This document shows positions 1 through 9,778 of a DNA stretch of 64,000 nt, piece by piece; position 1 is the stretch's first letter, and each line of letters begins with the position of its first letter. The notes under the pieces were generated by a model, which did no database searches, had not been told where the DNA came from, and saw only the letters and a program-made list of their open reading frames with translations. Origin of the DNA: Stutzerimonas kunmingensis. GTDB lineage: Bacteria; Pseudomonadota; Gammaproteobacteria; Pseudomonadales; Pseudomonadaceae. Made by a program: the position numbers and the translations under genes. The stretch covers positions 110,392-174,391 of the forward strand of contig NZ_JACXXG010000007.1 of the NCBI RefSeq assembly GCF_014764705.1, in the 5' to 3' direction.

Positions 1-119
1 CCATCACGCGCTGACACTCTTGTCTATCAGGACGTGGATATCGGTCATACGAGCAAGCTCTTTCGCCGACGTGGCCAGTCGCATTATCCTCCGCTGCCGT
101 TCTGCCTATTGAGGCCCGC
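1..119. other. Left-edge non-coding stretch
   Basis: No gene can be supported here. A Shine-Dalgarno-like GAGG lies seven bases before the start codon of the following transporter gene. No clear promoter hexamers or hairpin were seen. Confidence 0.4.
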
Positions 120-905
120 ATGCCCTTCGCACTTGAGCTCGCGCTCGATCCTGCCACGTTGGTGATTCTGGTCGCCGTAGCTTTCACTGCCGGGTTCATC
201 GACGCCATCGCCGGGGGCGGCGGGTTGTTGACCATTCCTGCCCTGCTGACTGCCGGCCTACCACCGCATCTCGTGCTGGGCACCAACAAGCTGTGCGCCA
301 CATTCGGCTCGGCCACTGCCAGCTACACCTTCTATCGCCGCCGACTATTCGAGCCGGGCCTGTGGCGACGAGCGCTCACGGGCACGGCGATCGGCGCCGC
401 AGTTGGCGCAGTAGTCGCGCAATTCATGCCGGCAAGCTGGCTTAACCAGCTATTGCCGCTAGTGGTTTCTGCCTGCGGGGTCTATCTGCTCTTCAGCCAT
501 ATGCCGGCCAAATCAGCCAGCGATGCAGTGCTCATCGGCCGCAGACGCCAATGGCCACAGAGCCTTTCACTGGGCTTTTACGACGGCGTAGCCGGCCCGG
601 GAACCGGCGCCTTCTGGACGGTCAGCAGCATGCTGCTCTACCCGCTCGACCTGCTGAGAGCGAGCGGCGTGGCGCGGACGATGAATTTCGTCAGCAATGC
701 CATGGCGCTTGCAGTATTCATAATCGGCGGTCACGTCGCCTGGGTGCTGGGCATTGGGATGGGGCTGGCCTTGATGGCAGGCGCCTACTTCGGCGCGCGC
801 ACGGCGATCCGCGGTGGCTCGCGGTTCATCCGTCCGGTATTCATTCTGGTAGTACTGGCGATGAGTCTGCGGCTAGCCTGGCAACACTGGTTCGGGGTGG
901 CCTAG
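120..905 (+). CDS. TSUP (TauE/SafE) family membrane transporter
   Basis: A 261-residue, very hydrophobic protein with about seven to eight predicted membrane segments and the glycine-rich N-terminal motif [18 protein letters not shown] followed by [11 protein letters not shown], both typical of the TauE/SafE (DUF81) family. Members move sulfur-containing or organic anions across the inner membrane; the substrate here cannot be told. The ATG is preceded by GAGG at a good distance. Its 3' end overlaps the convergent nudC by about 33 bp, so the two genes are read towards each other with no terminator between them. Confidence 0.85.
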   Translation: MPFALELALDPATLVILVAVAFTAGFIDAIAGGGGLLTIPALLTAGLPPHLVLGTNKLCATFGSATASYTFYRRRLFEPGLWRRALTGTAIGAAVGAVVAQFMPASWLNQLLPLVVSACGVYLLFSHMPAKSASDAVLIGRRRQWPQSLSLGFYDGVAGPGTGAFWTVSSMLLYPLDLLRASGVARTMNFVSNAMALAVFIIGGHVAWVLGIGMGLALMAGAYFGARTAIRGGSRFIRPVFILVVLAMSLRLAWQHWFGVA

Positions 906-1703
906 CCGACGGGCCAGATAAAGCTCGATCAGATAGCGGGCGATGGATTGGCGCGCGGGCAACGCCGGCAGGTTGTCGATGGCGAACCAACGGGCATCCT
1001 CGATTTCCTCGGGCTGCAGCACGATATCGCCACCGGCATATTCCGCGTGGAACCCGAGCATGAGGGAATGGGGAAACGGCCAGCCCTGGCTGGCGATGTA
1101 CTGCGGCGCATGAATGGCCACACCGACTTCTTCTCTTACCTCGCGTGCGACGCACTGCTCCACCGACTCACCCGGCTCAACATAACCGGCCAGCGTGCTG
1201 TAGACACCAGGCGCGAAACGCGGTGAGCGCGCCAGCAACAGTTCGTCTCCACGGGTGACCAGGACGATCATGCTCGGTGAAAGCCGCGGGTAGTGCTGAA
1301 CTCCACAGGCTGGACAGTACATGGCACGCTCACCGGCTCGCGCCTGCATGGGCGAGCCACAGCTGCCACAGAAACGATGCTGGCTGACCCAGGTACCGAT
1401 CTGCGTGGCATAGCCGAGGAGCCGGAACAGATCGCGATCGTTCTCCTGCATGAACTGGCGCAGGCCCTGCCAGCGCGCGCCTGGTACATCGGCCGGAAAG
1501 TCCAGTTCGAAAAGAAACACCGGCTCTCCGTCGAAGTGCCCCAGACCCTGTTCGCTGAGCAGCGGCAGATCCAGGCGCTTGAGCCAGTCCCGCGGAAAGA
1601 GCGCACCGTTGCCATCGAGCAGAAACTGCTGTCGACAATGCACCACCGCACAGCCTCCTGCCATCGAGGGATCGAGCAGCGCCGCCTGCCAGCGCAAGCT
1701 CAT
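873..1703 (-). CDS. nudC: NADH pyrophosphatase / NAD-RNA decapping enzyme NudC
   Basis: A 276-residue protein with the full NudC layout. A four-cysteine zinc site lies at about residues 112, 115, 130 and 133 (CGSC and CPAC). A Nudix box follows at about 173-194 (GYVEPGES, then REVREEVG), and then the NudC signature SQGWPFPHS at about 205-213. The family hydrolyses NAD(H) to NMN(H) plus AMP and removes NAD caps from RNA. Its ATG overlaps the fimL stop by one base (TGATG), so it is translationally coupled to fimL, the same order as in P. aeruginosa. The family's usual SQPWPFP is SQGWPFP here, a mild change. Confidence 0.95.
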   Translation of the reverse strand: MSLRWQAALLDPSMAGGCAVVHCRQQFLLDGNGALFPRDWLKRLDLPLLSEQGLGHFDGEPVFLFELDFPADVPGARWQGLRQFMQENDRDLFRLLGYATQIGTWVSQHRFCGSCGSPMQARAGERAMYCPACGVQHYPRLSPSMIVLVTRGDELLLARSPRFAPGVYSTLAGYVEPGESVEQCVAREVREEVGVAIHAPQYIASQGWPFPHSLMLGFHAEYAGGDIVLQPEEIEDARWFAIDNLPALPARQSIARYLIELYLARRLGHPEPVLPG

Positions 1704-3385
1704 CAGGCGGCTACCGGCATGCCCAGCGCGCGCACGCTCTCGCTGGCCAGATCAAGCACGCTCACGCGCGAGTCGTCACGTCGCAATACCGCACCACCTT
1801 CAAGGTAGTACTCCAGGCTGGTCAGCGCATCGGCCAGAGTTTCCAGCAGTTGCTCGGGGGGCATCTGGTTCGATTCGAGCATGTGCTTTTGAATGAAATC
1901 AGCGCAGGCGCCGATCAGGTCCGCCGCGCGCTCCTGCTCAAGAAAACGCAGACCGCCGCGCACGGCCTGCAGGCTGAACGGCACGTTGGCCAGGTGCAAT
2001 TTCTCCCCGTTGGACTCGAGATAAGCGGTGATCGCCCGCTTGGCCAGCGCCAGGCCTGCGGTCGCCTCATCGATTACCACGATGCACGCTTCGGTGAGCT
2101 GGTGATTGGCAAAGGCTTCCGCTTCCATTCCGGGTCGGGCGACCTGAGGCTTGCTATCGCGTCGATCGCCGCGCTCGAGGCTGGCGACCATGCTCTCCAC
2201 ATACAGCACGGCATCGGCGAGACGCTGGATGACATGCGGTTCCGGCGCATGCTCCAGGCTCCAGCCAGACACGTCGCCCAGCTGCGCCTGCAGCGTGCTG
2301 GCCGCAGATGAAAGGCCAACCATGCCGAGGGTCTTGGCCATCTTCCCGAGCAGGTTATGCAGGTTCGAGTAGGCTTCCGCCTGGGCGGTACCTCGCTCGA
2401 TCAGATCCAGCAGATCCTTCAGGCTCGCCAGTTCCTCACGGATCGCCGAGGACAGCGAACGCATGACGGCCTGGCCCGGGCCGGCCAGGCGCTGGGATTC
2501 ATCTTCCAGCATGTGGTCGGTGAACGGCAGCGAACCCAGCGAGAACACCTGACGGACCTGGCTGGCGATAGGCCCATGGGTGTCCGCCAGCGCGACGACG
2601 TATAGCAGCTCTTTGAGCAGGCTGCGTGGCGCCTCGTATGCAGGGTTGCCAATGACCTGCTTGAGTTCCCGGTCCAGACGGGAAAACAGCTGCTTGCGCG
2701 ACTTGCGCGGCAATAGCTGGCCGTCCAGTTGCGATTCGACAGCGGCGCTGCCGATCCAGCACAGCCGACCTCCTGGCGACTCGACGAAGAGATGATCCAG
2801 CCGCGTCAAAGCGCGGCCCATGAGTTTCAGGCTGGCTGGCAGATTCTCTTCACGAATGAAGCCGAGCAACCCGACCTGATACATCTGACGCAGCCGCCGG
2901 GCCTCGGCAACTGGCGCGGCTCCCGAACGAACCGGCACGTCCAACGCAGGACGGGCATGGTCGAGCCGGACGCTGAAAAAGAAACTTTCCGGCAACGGCG
3001 GCTGCGCGCATGCTTGGCGCAGCGCGTTGATGGCTGGAAGCAGCAGCTCGGGGATTTCCTGGCGGCTGGCATCGACGCTTTCCAGATAACGCCGCAGCAC
3101 GTAGAGCGCGTTGCTCAGCGCGGCGAGTTGCACGTCGCGGTCCTCGCCGGCGCCGACCGGGATGTCGGTAGCCAGCTGCAGTATTTCTTGCGCGAGCAAC
3201 TCGGCGCCGGTCAGCTCGATGAGGTTGAGTGTGCCGCGCACCTGCTTGAGGTTCTCCACGGCCTGCTGCAACAGGCCGCCGTTGTTGCGATCGATGATGA
3301 AATGCTCGAGGCTCTGCTCGGCTTCTTCCATGGTGGCGAACAGTTCGTCACGTACCAGACCGAGTGAAGTAGCTCCAGTAACCAT
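1703..3385 (-). CDS. fimL: FimL, ChpA-like regulator of twitching motility
   Basis: A 560-residue cytoplasmic, mostly helical protein resembling the N-terminal part of the chemotaxis-like kinase ChpA, as FimL does. FimL acts with the Pil-Chp system to raise cAMP and control type IV pilus assembly; it is described as lacking the phosphotransfer histidines of ChpA. I chose the ATG at 3385 (MVTGATSL) because GGGAGG lies about 11 bases before it and the known FimL begins alike; an upstream in-frame TTG at 3433 would overlap the enoyl-CoA hydratase gene. It sits between that gene and nudC, matching P. aeruginosa order. Confidence 0.88.
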   Translation of the reverse strand: MVTGATSLGLVRDELFATMEEAEQSLEHFIIDRNNGGLLQQAVENLKQVRGTLNLIELTGAELLAQEILQLATDIPVGAGEDRDVQLAALSNALYVLRRYLESVDASRQEIPELLLPAINALRQACAQPPLPESFFFSVRLDHARPALDVPVRSGAAPVAEARRLRQMYQVGLLGFIREENLPASLKLMGRALTRLDHLFVESPGGRLCWIGSAAVESQLDGQLLPRKSRKQLFSRLDRELKQVIGNPAYEAPRSLLKELLYVVALADTHGPIASQVRQVFSLGSLPFTDHMLEDESQRLAGPGQAVMRSLSSAIREELASLKDLLDLIERGTAQAEAYSNLHNLLGKMAKTLGMVGLSSAASTLQAQLGDVSGWSLEHAPEPHVIQRLADAVLYVESMVASLERGDRRDSKPQVARPGMEAEAFANHQLTEACIVVIDEATAGLALAKRAITAYLESNGEKLHLANVPFSLQAVRGGLRFLEQERAADLIGACADFIQKHMLESNQMPPEQLLETLADALTSLEYYLEGGAVLRRDDSRVSVLDLASESVRALGMPVAA

Positions 3386-3422
3386 GCCTAGTGCGCCTCC
3401 CGCGCAAACGTGTGGTGACGCA

Positions 3423-4235
3423 TCAGTCGGCAAAGTCCGGCTTCTGTTTGCTCATATGAGCGGCGATGGCGACCTTGATGTCGGCCGACTGCAGCATGGC
3501 CGCATTCCAGGTGGCGATGTACTCGAGACCATCGTCGACCCGGTGATCGCGCATGTAACGGATCATCTCCTTGGTGCCGCGAATGGCGAGCGGTGATTTG
3601 CTGGCGATGTCACCGGCCAGCTCCAGCACGGCGTCCATCAGCATCTGCTGATCGGCATAGGTGCGATTTACCAGCCCGATGCTGCGCGCTTCCTCGCCGC
3701 TGATGGTGCGGCCGGTAAAGGCCAGTTCGCGCATCATGCCATCGCCGATGATGCGAGGTAGGCGCTGCAAGGTGCCGACATCGGCCGCCATACCCATGTC
3801 GATTTCCTTGATCGAGAATTTCGCGTCCGCCGTGCTGTAACGCATGTCGCAAGCGGAGATCAGATCGATGGCGCCGCCCAGACAGTAACCCTGGATCGCG
3901 GCGATGACCGGCTTGCGGCAGTTGTCAACGGCATTGAACGATGCCTGCAGAGAGAGGATCTTGCGCCGCAGCTGCTCGGCATTGCGGCCGACGTCGTTGC
4001 CAAGCTGGCTGCCGACCGAAGCCAGCATCTGCAGGTCTATACCGGAAGAGAAGTGGTCACCGGCGCCACTGAGGACGACTACGCGCACTTCGTCGGTTGC
4101 ATCGATCCAGTTGAAGATATCAATGATTTCCGACCAGAACGCAGCGTCCATCGCATTGATCTTTTCAGGCCGATTGATCACGACGCGGGCAATCTTGTCT
4201 GCCAACTCTACGCGGAAGGCTTTGTATTCGGTCAC
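3423..4235 (-). CDS. Enoyl-CoA hydratase/isomerase family protein
   Basis: A 270-residue crotonase-fold protein. The oxyanion-hole segments are visible (SGAGDHFSSGIDL and IQGYCLGGAIDL), as is an acidic active-site stretch (SIKEIDMGMAADVGTLQRLP) of the kind seen in dienoyl-CoA isomerases as well as hydratases. It probably acts in fatty-acid or related acyl-CoA breakdown; exact substrate unknown. I chose the GTG at 4235 (VTEYKAFRVEL) because a GAGG lies just upstream and homologues start at this point; a further upstream start would add 23 residues of poor quality. It is the first gene of the fimL-nudC run. Confidence 0.85.
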   Translation of the reverse strand: MTEYKAFRVELADKIARVVINRPEKINAMDAAFWSEIIDIFNWIDATDEVRVVVLSGAGDHFSSGIDLQMLASVGSQLGNDVGRNAEQLRRKILSLQASFNAVDNCRKPVIAAIQGYCLGGAIDLISACDMRYSTADAKFSIKEIDMGMAADVGTLQRLPRIIGDGMMRELAFTGRTISGEEARSIGLVNRTYADQQMLMDAVLELAGDIASKSPLAIRGTKEMIRYMRDHRVDDGLEYIATWNAAMLQSADIKVAIAAHMSKQKPDFAD

Positions 4236-4415
4236 GCTATCATCCTCGACAGCAAGGGCGCATGGGGAGCGCCGTGGCGGGCAAACCCGTACGACGGCGG
4301 GCAACTATAACAACTGCCACCACGACGAGTGAATGTCGATGCAGACGATGTGATACAGACCACGCCGCCAGACGACCTGTTCATGCCGTTGTAGACGGTG
4401 GCGAGCATCGACGCA

Positions 4416-6668
4416 TCATTCTTCGCGGATACAGTCGACGGTGTACACACATCCATCCGCGCCTGCCTCATGTTGCAGGCCATGAACGTCGGCATCGAAC
4501 CCGGGGAAACGCTCGGCGAAATCACGGGCGAAACGAAGGTAATCGAGAATCGAGCGAGTCTCTTCGGTAAAGCGCTCGCCCGGCATGATCAACGGGATAC
4601 CCGGCGGATACGGCACCAGCATGACCGCCGCGATTCGGCCCTGCAGTGCCTCGATCGGCACCGCTTCGACCTCGCCGCGAACCAGCTTGTCATAGGCCTG
4701 GGCCGGAGTCATCGCAGGCTCCGGCAACGCCGTGTACATCCTGCGCATGGCCCGCGCCGTGGCGTTTTCGCAATAACAGGCATGCAGCTCATCGCAGAGA
4801 TCACGCAGCCCCATACCCGTATAGGCCGCTGCACCGGCGCGCGCAATCGATGGCAGGGCATCGACCAGCGGGATATTGGCGTCGTAGTGACGCTTGAACT
4901 CCAGCAACTCGGTCAGCAGAGTGCTCCACTTGCCCTTGGTGATGCCCATGGAGAACAGCACCAGCATCGAATACAGCCCGGTTTTTTCCACCACCAGACC
5001 ACGTTCCCAGAGAAACTTGCTGACCACCGCCGCCGGTATGCCACTTTCACCCAGTGCGCCGGATGCGGTAAGGCCCGGAGTGACGAGCGTGACCTTGATT
5101 GGGTCGAGCAGTACGTAATCGTCGGCGATATCGCCGAAGCCATGCCAGTCAGCCGTTGGCTCGAGAAGCCAGTCCGGGGTCACCAGCGCCTCGGCGCCGT
5201 CGACCAGTGGTGGCTGCCAGATGCTGAACCACCAGTCGTCGGCATCGATGTGCTGGCGCAGGTTGGCCAGCGCCCGACGAAAGCTCAGCGCCTCATCGAA
5301 CGTCTCTTGAATCAACGAGCGTCCCGCCGGGCCTTCCATCATGGCCGACGCCACGTCCAGCGATGCGAGGATGCCGTACTGCGGCGAGGTGGAGATGTGC
5401 ATCATGAAGGCTTCGTTGAAGCGATCGCGATCGAGCTGCCGTGTCTGGCTGTCGAGCACATGGATCATCGAGGCCTGGCTGAACGCTGCCAGCAGCTTGT
5501 GGGTTGAATGGGTGGTGAACACCAGCGGGCCCTGCTCCCGCGTATCCATGCCGTAGCGGCCGTCATAGAACTCGTGGAATGCCGCGTAGGCGTACCACGC
5601 CTCGTCGAAGTGCAGCACTTCTACGTTGTCAGCCAGGGTGCGCTTGATCAGGTTGGCGTTGTAGCAGAGCCCGTCGTAGGTCGAGTTCGTCACCACCGCC
5701 AGCTTGACCTTCGGCGGCCGGCCACGCGCCAGCGGGTTGGCGGCGATCTTCGCCTGGATGGACTCGCGGGTGAATTCTTCCAGCGGAATCGGGCCGATGA
5801 TGCCCAGCTCGTTACGAGTCGGGCTCATGTACAGCGGTATCGCGCCCGTCATGATGATGGCGTGCAGAATCGATTTGTGGCAGTTGCGATCCACCAGTAC
5901 CAGATCGTCCCGCGCGACCATCGAATGCCAGACGATCTTGTTCGCCGTCGAGGTGCCATTGATTACGAAGAACGTGTGGTCGGCACCGAAGTTGCGTGCG
6001 GCGCGGGCTTCCGCCGCTGCCACTGGCCCGGTGTGATCGAGCAACGAGCCAAGCTCGGGTACCGAAACCGACAGGTCCGAGCGCAGCGTGTTTTCACCGA
6101 AGAACTGGTGGAACGCCTGGCCGACCGGACTCTTGCGGTAGGCCACGCCCCCACCGTGTCCCGGCGTATGCCAGGAATAGTTCGACTCGCCGGTATGGCG
6201 TACCAGCGCGCTGAAAAACGGTGGCAGCAGATCCTCGAGATAACCGCGCGCGGCCCGGGCGACCTGGCGCGCAAGAAACGGCACGGTGTCCTCGTACAGG
6301 TAAAGCAGGCCGCGCAACTCGTTGAGATCGGCCATTGCCTCGGCAGGCGCATTCTCGATGGTGATCTGCTCGCCCAGTGCAAAGATCGGCAGACGCGGCG
6401 CGCGGCGACGAGCGACACGGATCAGTTCCACCACGTCGTGCAGCAGGCGCTGATTGTCACCGGCGCCTTCTGCCGCAACCAGGATGCAGGCCAGGCCATG
6501 GTGCGTGGAGGCGACGATTCGTCCCTCGTTGGAGCTTGCTGTAGGCAGGATATTGAAGCCGTCGCGCTCCAGTTCGGAAGCGATGCCACGCACTCGCTCA
6601 CCGGCAACGGTGTCGGCCTTTATGTCACGGTGAACGATGAGGATGGGGAATTTCAGGTCTTTGTACAT
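4416..6668 (-). CDS. ldcA: Lysine decarboxylase LdcA (Orn/Lys/Arg decarboxylase class I)
   Basis: A 750-residue, PLP-dependent, fold-type I basic amino-acid decarboxylase. It has an N-terminal receiver-like wing, a large PLP domain with TPGHGGG and the Schiff-base lysine in THSTHKLL (about residue 391), and a C-terminal domain. It is very close to P. aeruginosa LdcA, which converts L-lysine to cadaverine in the arginine-controlled lysine breakdown route. The ATG at 6668 begins MYKDLKFP like that protein; the longer reading frame adds eight residues without support. It stands alone, with 180 bp to the downstream gene. Confidence 0.93.
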   Translation of the reverse strand: MYKDLKFPILIVHRDIKADTVAGERVRGIASELERDGFNILPTASSNEGRIVASTHHGLACILVAAEGAGDNQRLLHDVVELIRVARRRAPRLPIFALGEQITIENAPAEAMADLNELRGLLYLYEDTVPFLARQVARAARGYLEDLLPPFFSALVRHTGESNYSWHTPGHGGGVAYRKSPVGQAFHQFFGENTLRSDLSVSVPELGSLLDHTGPVAAAEARAARNFGADHTFFVINGTSTANKIVWHSMVARDDLVLVDRNCHKSILHAIIMTGAIPLYMSPTRNELGIIGPIPLEEFTRESIQAKIAANPLARGRPPKVKLAVVTNSTYDGLCYNANLIKRTLADNVEVLHFDEAWYAYAAFHEFYDGRYGMDTREQGPLVFTTHSTHKLLAAFSQASMIHVLDSQTRQLDRDRFNEAFMMHISTSPQYGILASLDVASAMMEGPAGRSLIQETFDEALSFRRALANLRQHIDADDWWFSIWQPPLVDGAEALVTPDWLLEPTADWHGFGDIADDYVLLDPIKVTLVTPGLTASGALGESGIPAAVVSKFLWERGLVVEKTGLYSMLVLFSMGITKGKWSTLLTELLEFKRHYDANIPLVDALPSIARAGAAAYTGMGLRDLCDELHACYCENATARAMRRMYTALPEPAMTPAQAYDKLVRGEVEAVPIEALQGRIAAVMLVPYPPGIPLIMPGERFTEETRSILDYLRFARDFAERFPGFDADVHGLQHEAGADGCVYTVDCIREE

Positions 6669-6784
6669 GCGCACTCTCTGCGAACGATCCACCTACAGGG
6701 TAGAAGCGTCCGCAGCAAAGGAACAGCGCATTGAAACGAGCGGTTGTGAGGCAGCGTCGCAAGTAGGCGGCAATGCCGAGCCAT

Positions 6785-7510
6785 TCAGACTTCGAGCTGA
6801 GTCCAGAGCGGAGCTGCCCCGGCGGCTTTCTCGATCGCGGCCATTCGCGCCATGTGCGCGGCAACCTCTTCTTCGGTAGCGCGCAGCACCGCAGTGCGCG
6901 GCCGATCGGCCGGTAGCCGGCGGATCGGCGCGGGCTGGGGGCGACCGCCGTCGGAGCTTTCACCATCACCCGCGAGGGACAGATTGGTCTGCCCGCCGGT
7001 CATGGTCAGCCAGACGTCGGCGAGAATCTCGGCATCGAGCAGAGCGCCGTGCAGATCGCGGCCCGAGTTGTCCACGCCGTAGCGTTTGCACAAGGCATCG
7101 AGGCTGTTGCGCTGGCCCGGGTGACGCTCCCGAGCCATCAGCAGGGTATCGAGCACCGAGCAGTGGTCGGTGATCTCGGCACGCTCCTGCTGACCGAGCA
7201 GCGCGAACTCGTTATTGATGAAGCCAAGGTCGAACGCGGCGTTGTGGATGACCAGCTGCGCGTCCTTGATGAACTCGAAGAACTCGTCGGCGATATCGCG
7301 GAAACGCGGCTTGTCGACAAGAAACTCGTTGGTGATGCCGTGAACGGCGATCGCGCCCTCGTCCACTTCACGATCAGGTTGCAGATAGACGTGGTAGTGC
7401 CGTCCGGTCAGGCGGCGGCCGATGACTTCGACACAGCCAATCTCGATGATCCGGTGGCCATCGGTCACCGGCATGCCGGTCGTTTCGGTATCCAGCACTA
7501 CGCTGCGCAT
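6785..7510 (-). CDS. dnaQ: DNA polymerase III epsilon subunit (proofreading exonuclease)
   Basis: A 241-residue DEDDh exonuclease. Exo motifs are clear: DTETTG near the start, HNAAFDLGFI in the middle and the histidine-aspartate motif HGALLDAEI. The C-terminal tail carries the linker that binds the polymerase alpha subunit. It proofreads replication errors as part of the Pol III core. It follows rnhA by 14 bp on the same strand, so the two are one transcript; in E. coli the same pair is divergent, and the co-directional order is the Pseudomonas arrangement. Confidence 0.96.
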   Translation of the reverse strand: MRSVVLDTETTGMPVTDGHRIIEIGCVEVIGRRLTGRHYHVYLQPDREVDEGAIAVHGITNEFLVDKPRFRDIADEFFEFIKDAQLVIHNAAFDLGFINNEFALLGQQERAEITDHCSVLDTLLMARERHPGQRNSLDALCKRYGVDNSGRDLHGALLDAEILADVWLTMTGGQTNLSLAGDGESSDGGRPQPAPIRRLPADRPRTAVLRATEEEVAAHMARMAAIEKAAGAAPLWTQLEV

Positions 7511-7524
7511 ATCGTTTAGCTCAC

Positions 7525-7980
7525 TTACACAATCGGTTGTCGTTTGGCCTGTACTACGCCGCGATTCGCAAGCAGGTCGGCATGCTCGTTACCGGGATGG
7601 CCGGTATGACCGCGAACCCACTCCCAGCTCACCTGATGGCGGTTGACCTGCTCGTCGAGCTGCTGCCAAAGGTCGGCATTCTTCACCGGCTGCTTGCTCG
7701 CCGTTTTCCACCCGCGCTTCTTCCAGTTGGGCATCCAGTCGTTGATGCCCTGCATGACGTACTGCGAGTCGGTCACCAAACGAACCTTGCACGAGCGCTT
7801 CAGCTCCGCCAACCCGCGGATTGCCGCCATAAGCTCCATGCGGTTGTTGGTGGTGTCGGGCTCGCCGCCCCAGAGCTCACGCTTGACGCCCTTATAAACA
7901 AGTAGCGCCCCCCAGCCGCCCGGGCCGGGATTGCCCTTGCAGGCACCGTCGGTGTAGATCTCGACCCAATCGTCGCTCAT
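7525..7980 (-). CDS. rnhA: Ribonuclease HI
   Basis: A 151-residue RNase HI that cuts RNA in RNA-DNA hybrids. The four acidic residues of the active site are seen in [29 protein letters not shown] and [12 protein letters not shown], and the basic handle region ([15 protein letters not shown]) is present. Length is normal for the family. It lies directly upstream of dnaQ and downstream of the methyltransferase gene, all on one strand, and probably in one operon. Confidence 0.97.
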   Translation of the reverse strand: MSDDWVEIYTDGACKGNPGPGGWGALLVYKGVKRELWGGEPDTTNNRMELMAAIRGLAELKRSCKVRLVTDSQYVMQGINDWMPNWKKRGWKTASKQPVKNADLWQQLDEQVNRHQVSWEWVRGHTGHPGNEHADLLANRGVVQAKRQPIV

Positions 7981-8018
7981 GTGGATTGCTTACTCTGTTT
8001 GCCGACAGGCTCGGGGCG

Positions 8019-8789
8019 TCAAGGGAGTCGGTGTTGTTCGGCTTCGCGGCGGCTGACTTTGGCGACGGGCATCGGCAATAGCTTACCCATGCGTTCGCGG
8101 CGCTCCTGGCGCAAGGGCCGCAGGCCGATCATCAACTTGCGCGCGACCAGCAGATAGAAACCGCCAGTTGGCGCCTGCAACTGCTGCCCGACGGACTCCA
8201 GACGAGATAACCGCGCCTGCCAGTCGCTCGAAGAAAGCGGCGGACAATAGCATCCGAAGCGACGTTTCTCCAGCGCGAATCCCAGCAGGTTCAGCCAGTC
8301 CCCTACCCTTGACGGACGAATGCAACGCGCCTGCCGAAACGCCTCGCGCGAGACCAGATGACGCAGGCCCCAGGCACTCCAGGGGTTGATACCGACGATC
8401 AGCAGATGCCCGCCCGGACGAACGCCACGCGCCGCTTCACGCAACAACCCATGGGGCGACAGGCTGAAATCCAATGCATGCTGCAGCACCACGACATCAG
8501 CAGCATGCTCGCCGAGCGGCCAGGCCTGCTCCTCGCAATGAATCTCCACACCAGGCAGTGGCGCACCGAGGCGAACGCTGCGTTTGATGTTCTGTGGTTG
8601 CACCGGCTCGCCGCTGAACGGACCGTTGTGCACCAGATAGCTGCCGAAACAACGCGCCAGCTCTTCGGTCAGGACTTGCTTCTCCTGAACCAGCAGCTGC
8701 TGGCCCAGCGGCCCCTCGAACCAGGCGGACGCCTCATTGATCATGGACAGCCAATGGTCGCTGCCTTGGGTGGACGGTCGATCGTTCAT
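8019..8789 (-). CDS. Class I SAM-dependent methyltransferase-like protein
   Basis: A 256-residue protein with the later part of a class I methyltransferase fold ([41 protein letters not shown]). The usual glycine-rich SAM motif near the N-terminus is not recognisable, so activity is uncertain. It is conserved at this place in Pseudomonas, between gloB and rnhA (as PA1814). The divergent gloB start lies 109 bp away. Substrate unknown. Confidence 0.75.
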   Translation of the reverse strand: MNDRPSTQGSDHWLSMINEASAWFEGPLGQQLLVQEKQVLTEELARCFGSYLVHNGPFSGEPVQPQNIKRSVRLGAPLPGVEIHCEEQAWPLGEHAADVVVLQHALDFSLSPHGLLREAARGVRPGGHLLIVGINPWSAWGLRHLVSREAFRQARCIRPSRVGDWLNLLGFALEKRRFGCYCPPLSSSDWQARLSRLESVGQQLQAPTGGFYLLVARKLMIGLRPLRQERRERMGKLLPMPVAKVSRREAEQHRLP

Positions 8790-8839
8790 CGCTCGGCTCC
8801 GTTCGCCGCGCGATCTGCGCGGCGCTGAGTTCGCTCGGG

Positions 8840-8867
8840 TTCAACTTTCCCATGGGACTGCTAGGAT
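8840..8867 (+). promoter_or_regulatory. Possible sigma-70 promoter of gloB
   Basis: TTCAAC and TAGGAT hexamers 16 bp apart lie just upstream of the gloB start, in the gap between divergent genes. The match is moderate and rests on sequence alone. Confidence 0.4.
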
Positions 8868-8898
8868 GCGCCTTTGTCACACAATTGGCGACCCGCCC

Positions 8899-9678
8899 AT
8901 GTTGAAGATCGAAGCCCTGCCCGCCTTCACCGACAACTACATCTGGTTGCTTCTGGACGAGGCCACTCAACGCTGCGCTGCCGTCGATCCCGGTGATGCC
9001 ACGCCAGTCCTGAAGTGGCTGCGCGACCACTCGGACTGGCAGCTCAGTGACATCCTGATTACCCACCACCATCACGACCACGTCGGCGGCGTCGAACGGC
9101 TCAAGACACAGACCGGCGCGCGCGTTTATGGACCGGCGGCCGAGAACATTCCCGCGCGCGACGAGGCGCTGAGCGACGGCCAGCACCTCGAGGTACTCGG
9201 GACGGACTTGCAGGTCATCGCCGTCCCTGGCCACACGCTTGGCCATATCGCTTATTTCCATGCTGACCCCGTGCAGCCCTGGCTGCTCTGTGGCGATACG
9301 CTGTTCGCCGCCGGCTGCGGGCGTCTGTTCGAAGGCACGCCCGAGCAGATGTTCCGCTCGCTGCAGCGCCTGGCCGATACACCGGATAGCACCCTCGTCT
9401 ACTGCACCCACGAATACACGCTGAGCAATTTGCGCTTTGCCCGGGCAGTGGAACCGGACAACCCGGCCATTGGAAAACGCATGCGCGAGGTGACCGAACT
9501 GCGCGAATCGAACCGCTTCAGCCTGCCAAGCAGAATGGATATCGAGCGCGCGACCAACCCTTTTCTGCGTTGTGGTGTCGCCGCCGTTCAGCATGCGGCA
9601 AGCGAGCGCAGCGGCGGCCAGCTAGACGGCGATGTGGCGGTTTTCGCGGCTTTGCGCGCCTGGAAGGACGCCTTCTGA
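8899..9678 (+). CDS. gloB: Hydroxyacylglutathione hydrolase (glyoxalase II)
   Basis: A 259-residue metallo-beta-lactamase fold protein with the binuclear metal motif [10 protein letters not shown], a second histidine in [12 protein letters not shown] and the aspartate in [18 protein letters not shown], then the C-terminal glutathione-binding part ([14 protein letters not shown]). It hydrolyses S-lactoylglutathione in methylglyoxal detoxification. I chose the ATG at 8899 ([10 protein letters not shown]), the usual family start; the frame is open further upstream into the divergent gene, which is not credible. Confidence 0.95.
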   Translation: MLKIEALPAFTDNYIWLLLDEATQRCAAVDPGDATPVLKWLRDHSDWQLSDILITHHHHDHVGGVERLKTQTGARVYGPAAENIPARDEALSDGQHLEVLGTDLQVIAVPGHTLGHIAYFHADPVQPWLLCGDTLFAAGCGRLFEGTPEQMFRSLQRLADTPDSTLVYCTHEYTLSNLRFARAVEPDNPAIGKRMREVTELRESNRFSLPSRMDIERATNPFLRCGVAAVQHAASERSGGQLDGDVAVFAALRAWKDAF

Positions 9679-9714
9679 CAAGGTCGACAGGTTCCCGAAA
9701 CGCGGCATGCAGCC

Positions 9715-9743
9715 TTGACCCCACCAGGGGGCGTTCCTAGAAT
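9715..9743 (+). promoter_or_regulatory. Sigma-70 promoter of mltD
   Basis: TTGACC and TAGAAT are separated by exactly 17 bp, about 36 bp before the mltD start codon. A GGGGAAG ribosome-binding sequence follows. This is the best-formed promoter seen in the window. Confidence 0.7.
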
Positions 9744-9778
9744 CCCCCGAATTTTGTTTCCGGGGAAGATTCCAGCCA

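Noticed and set aside
4398..5507. Plus-strand open frame of 369 codons opposite ldcA
   Set aside because: Antisense shadow; ldcA is strongly conserved here.
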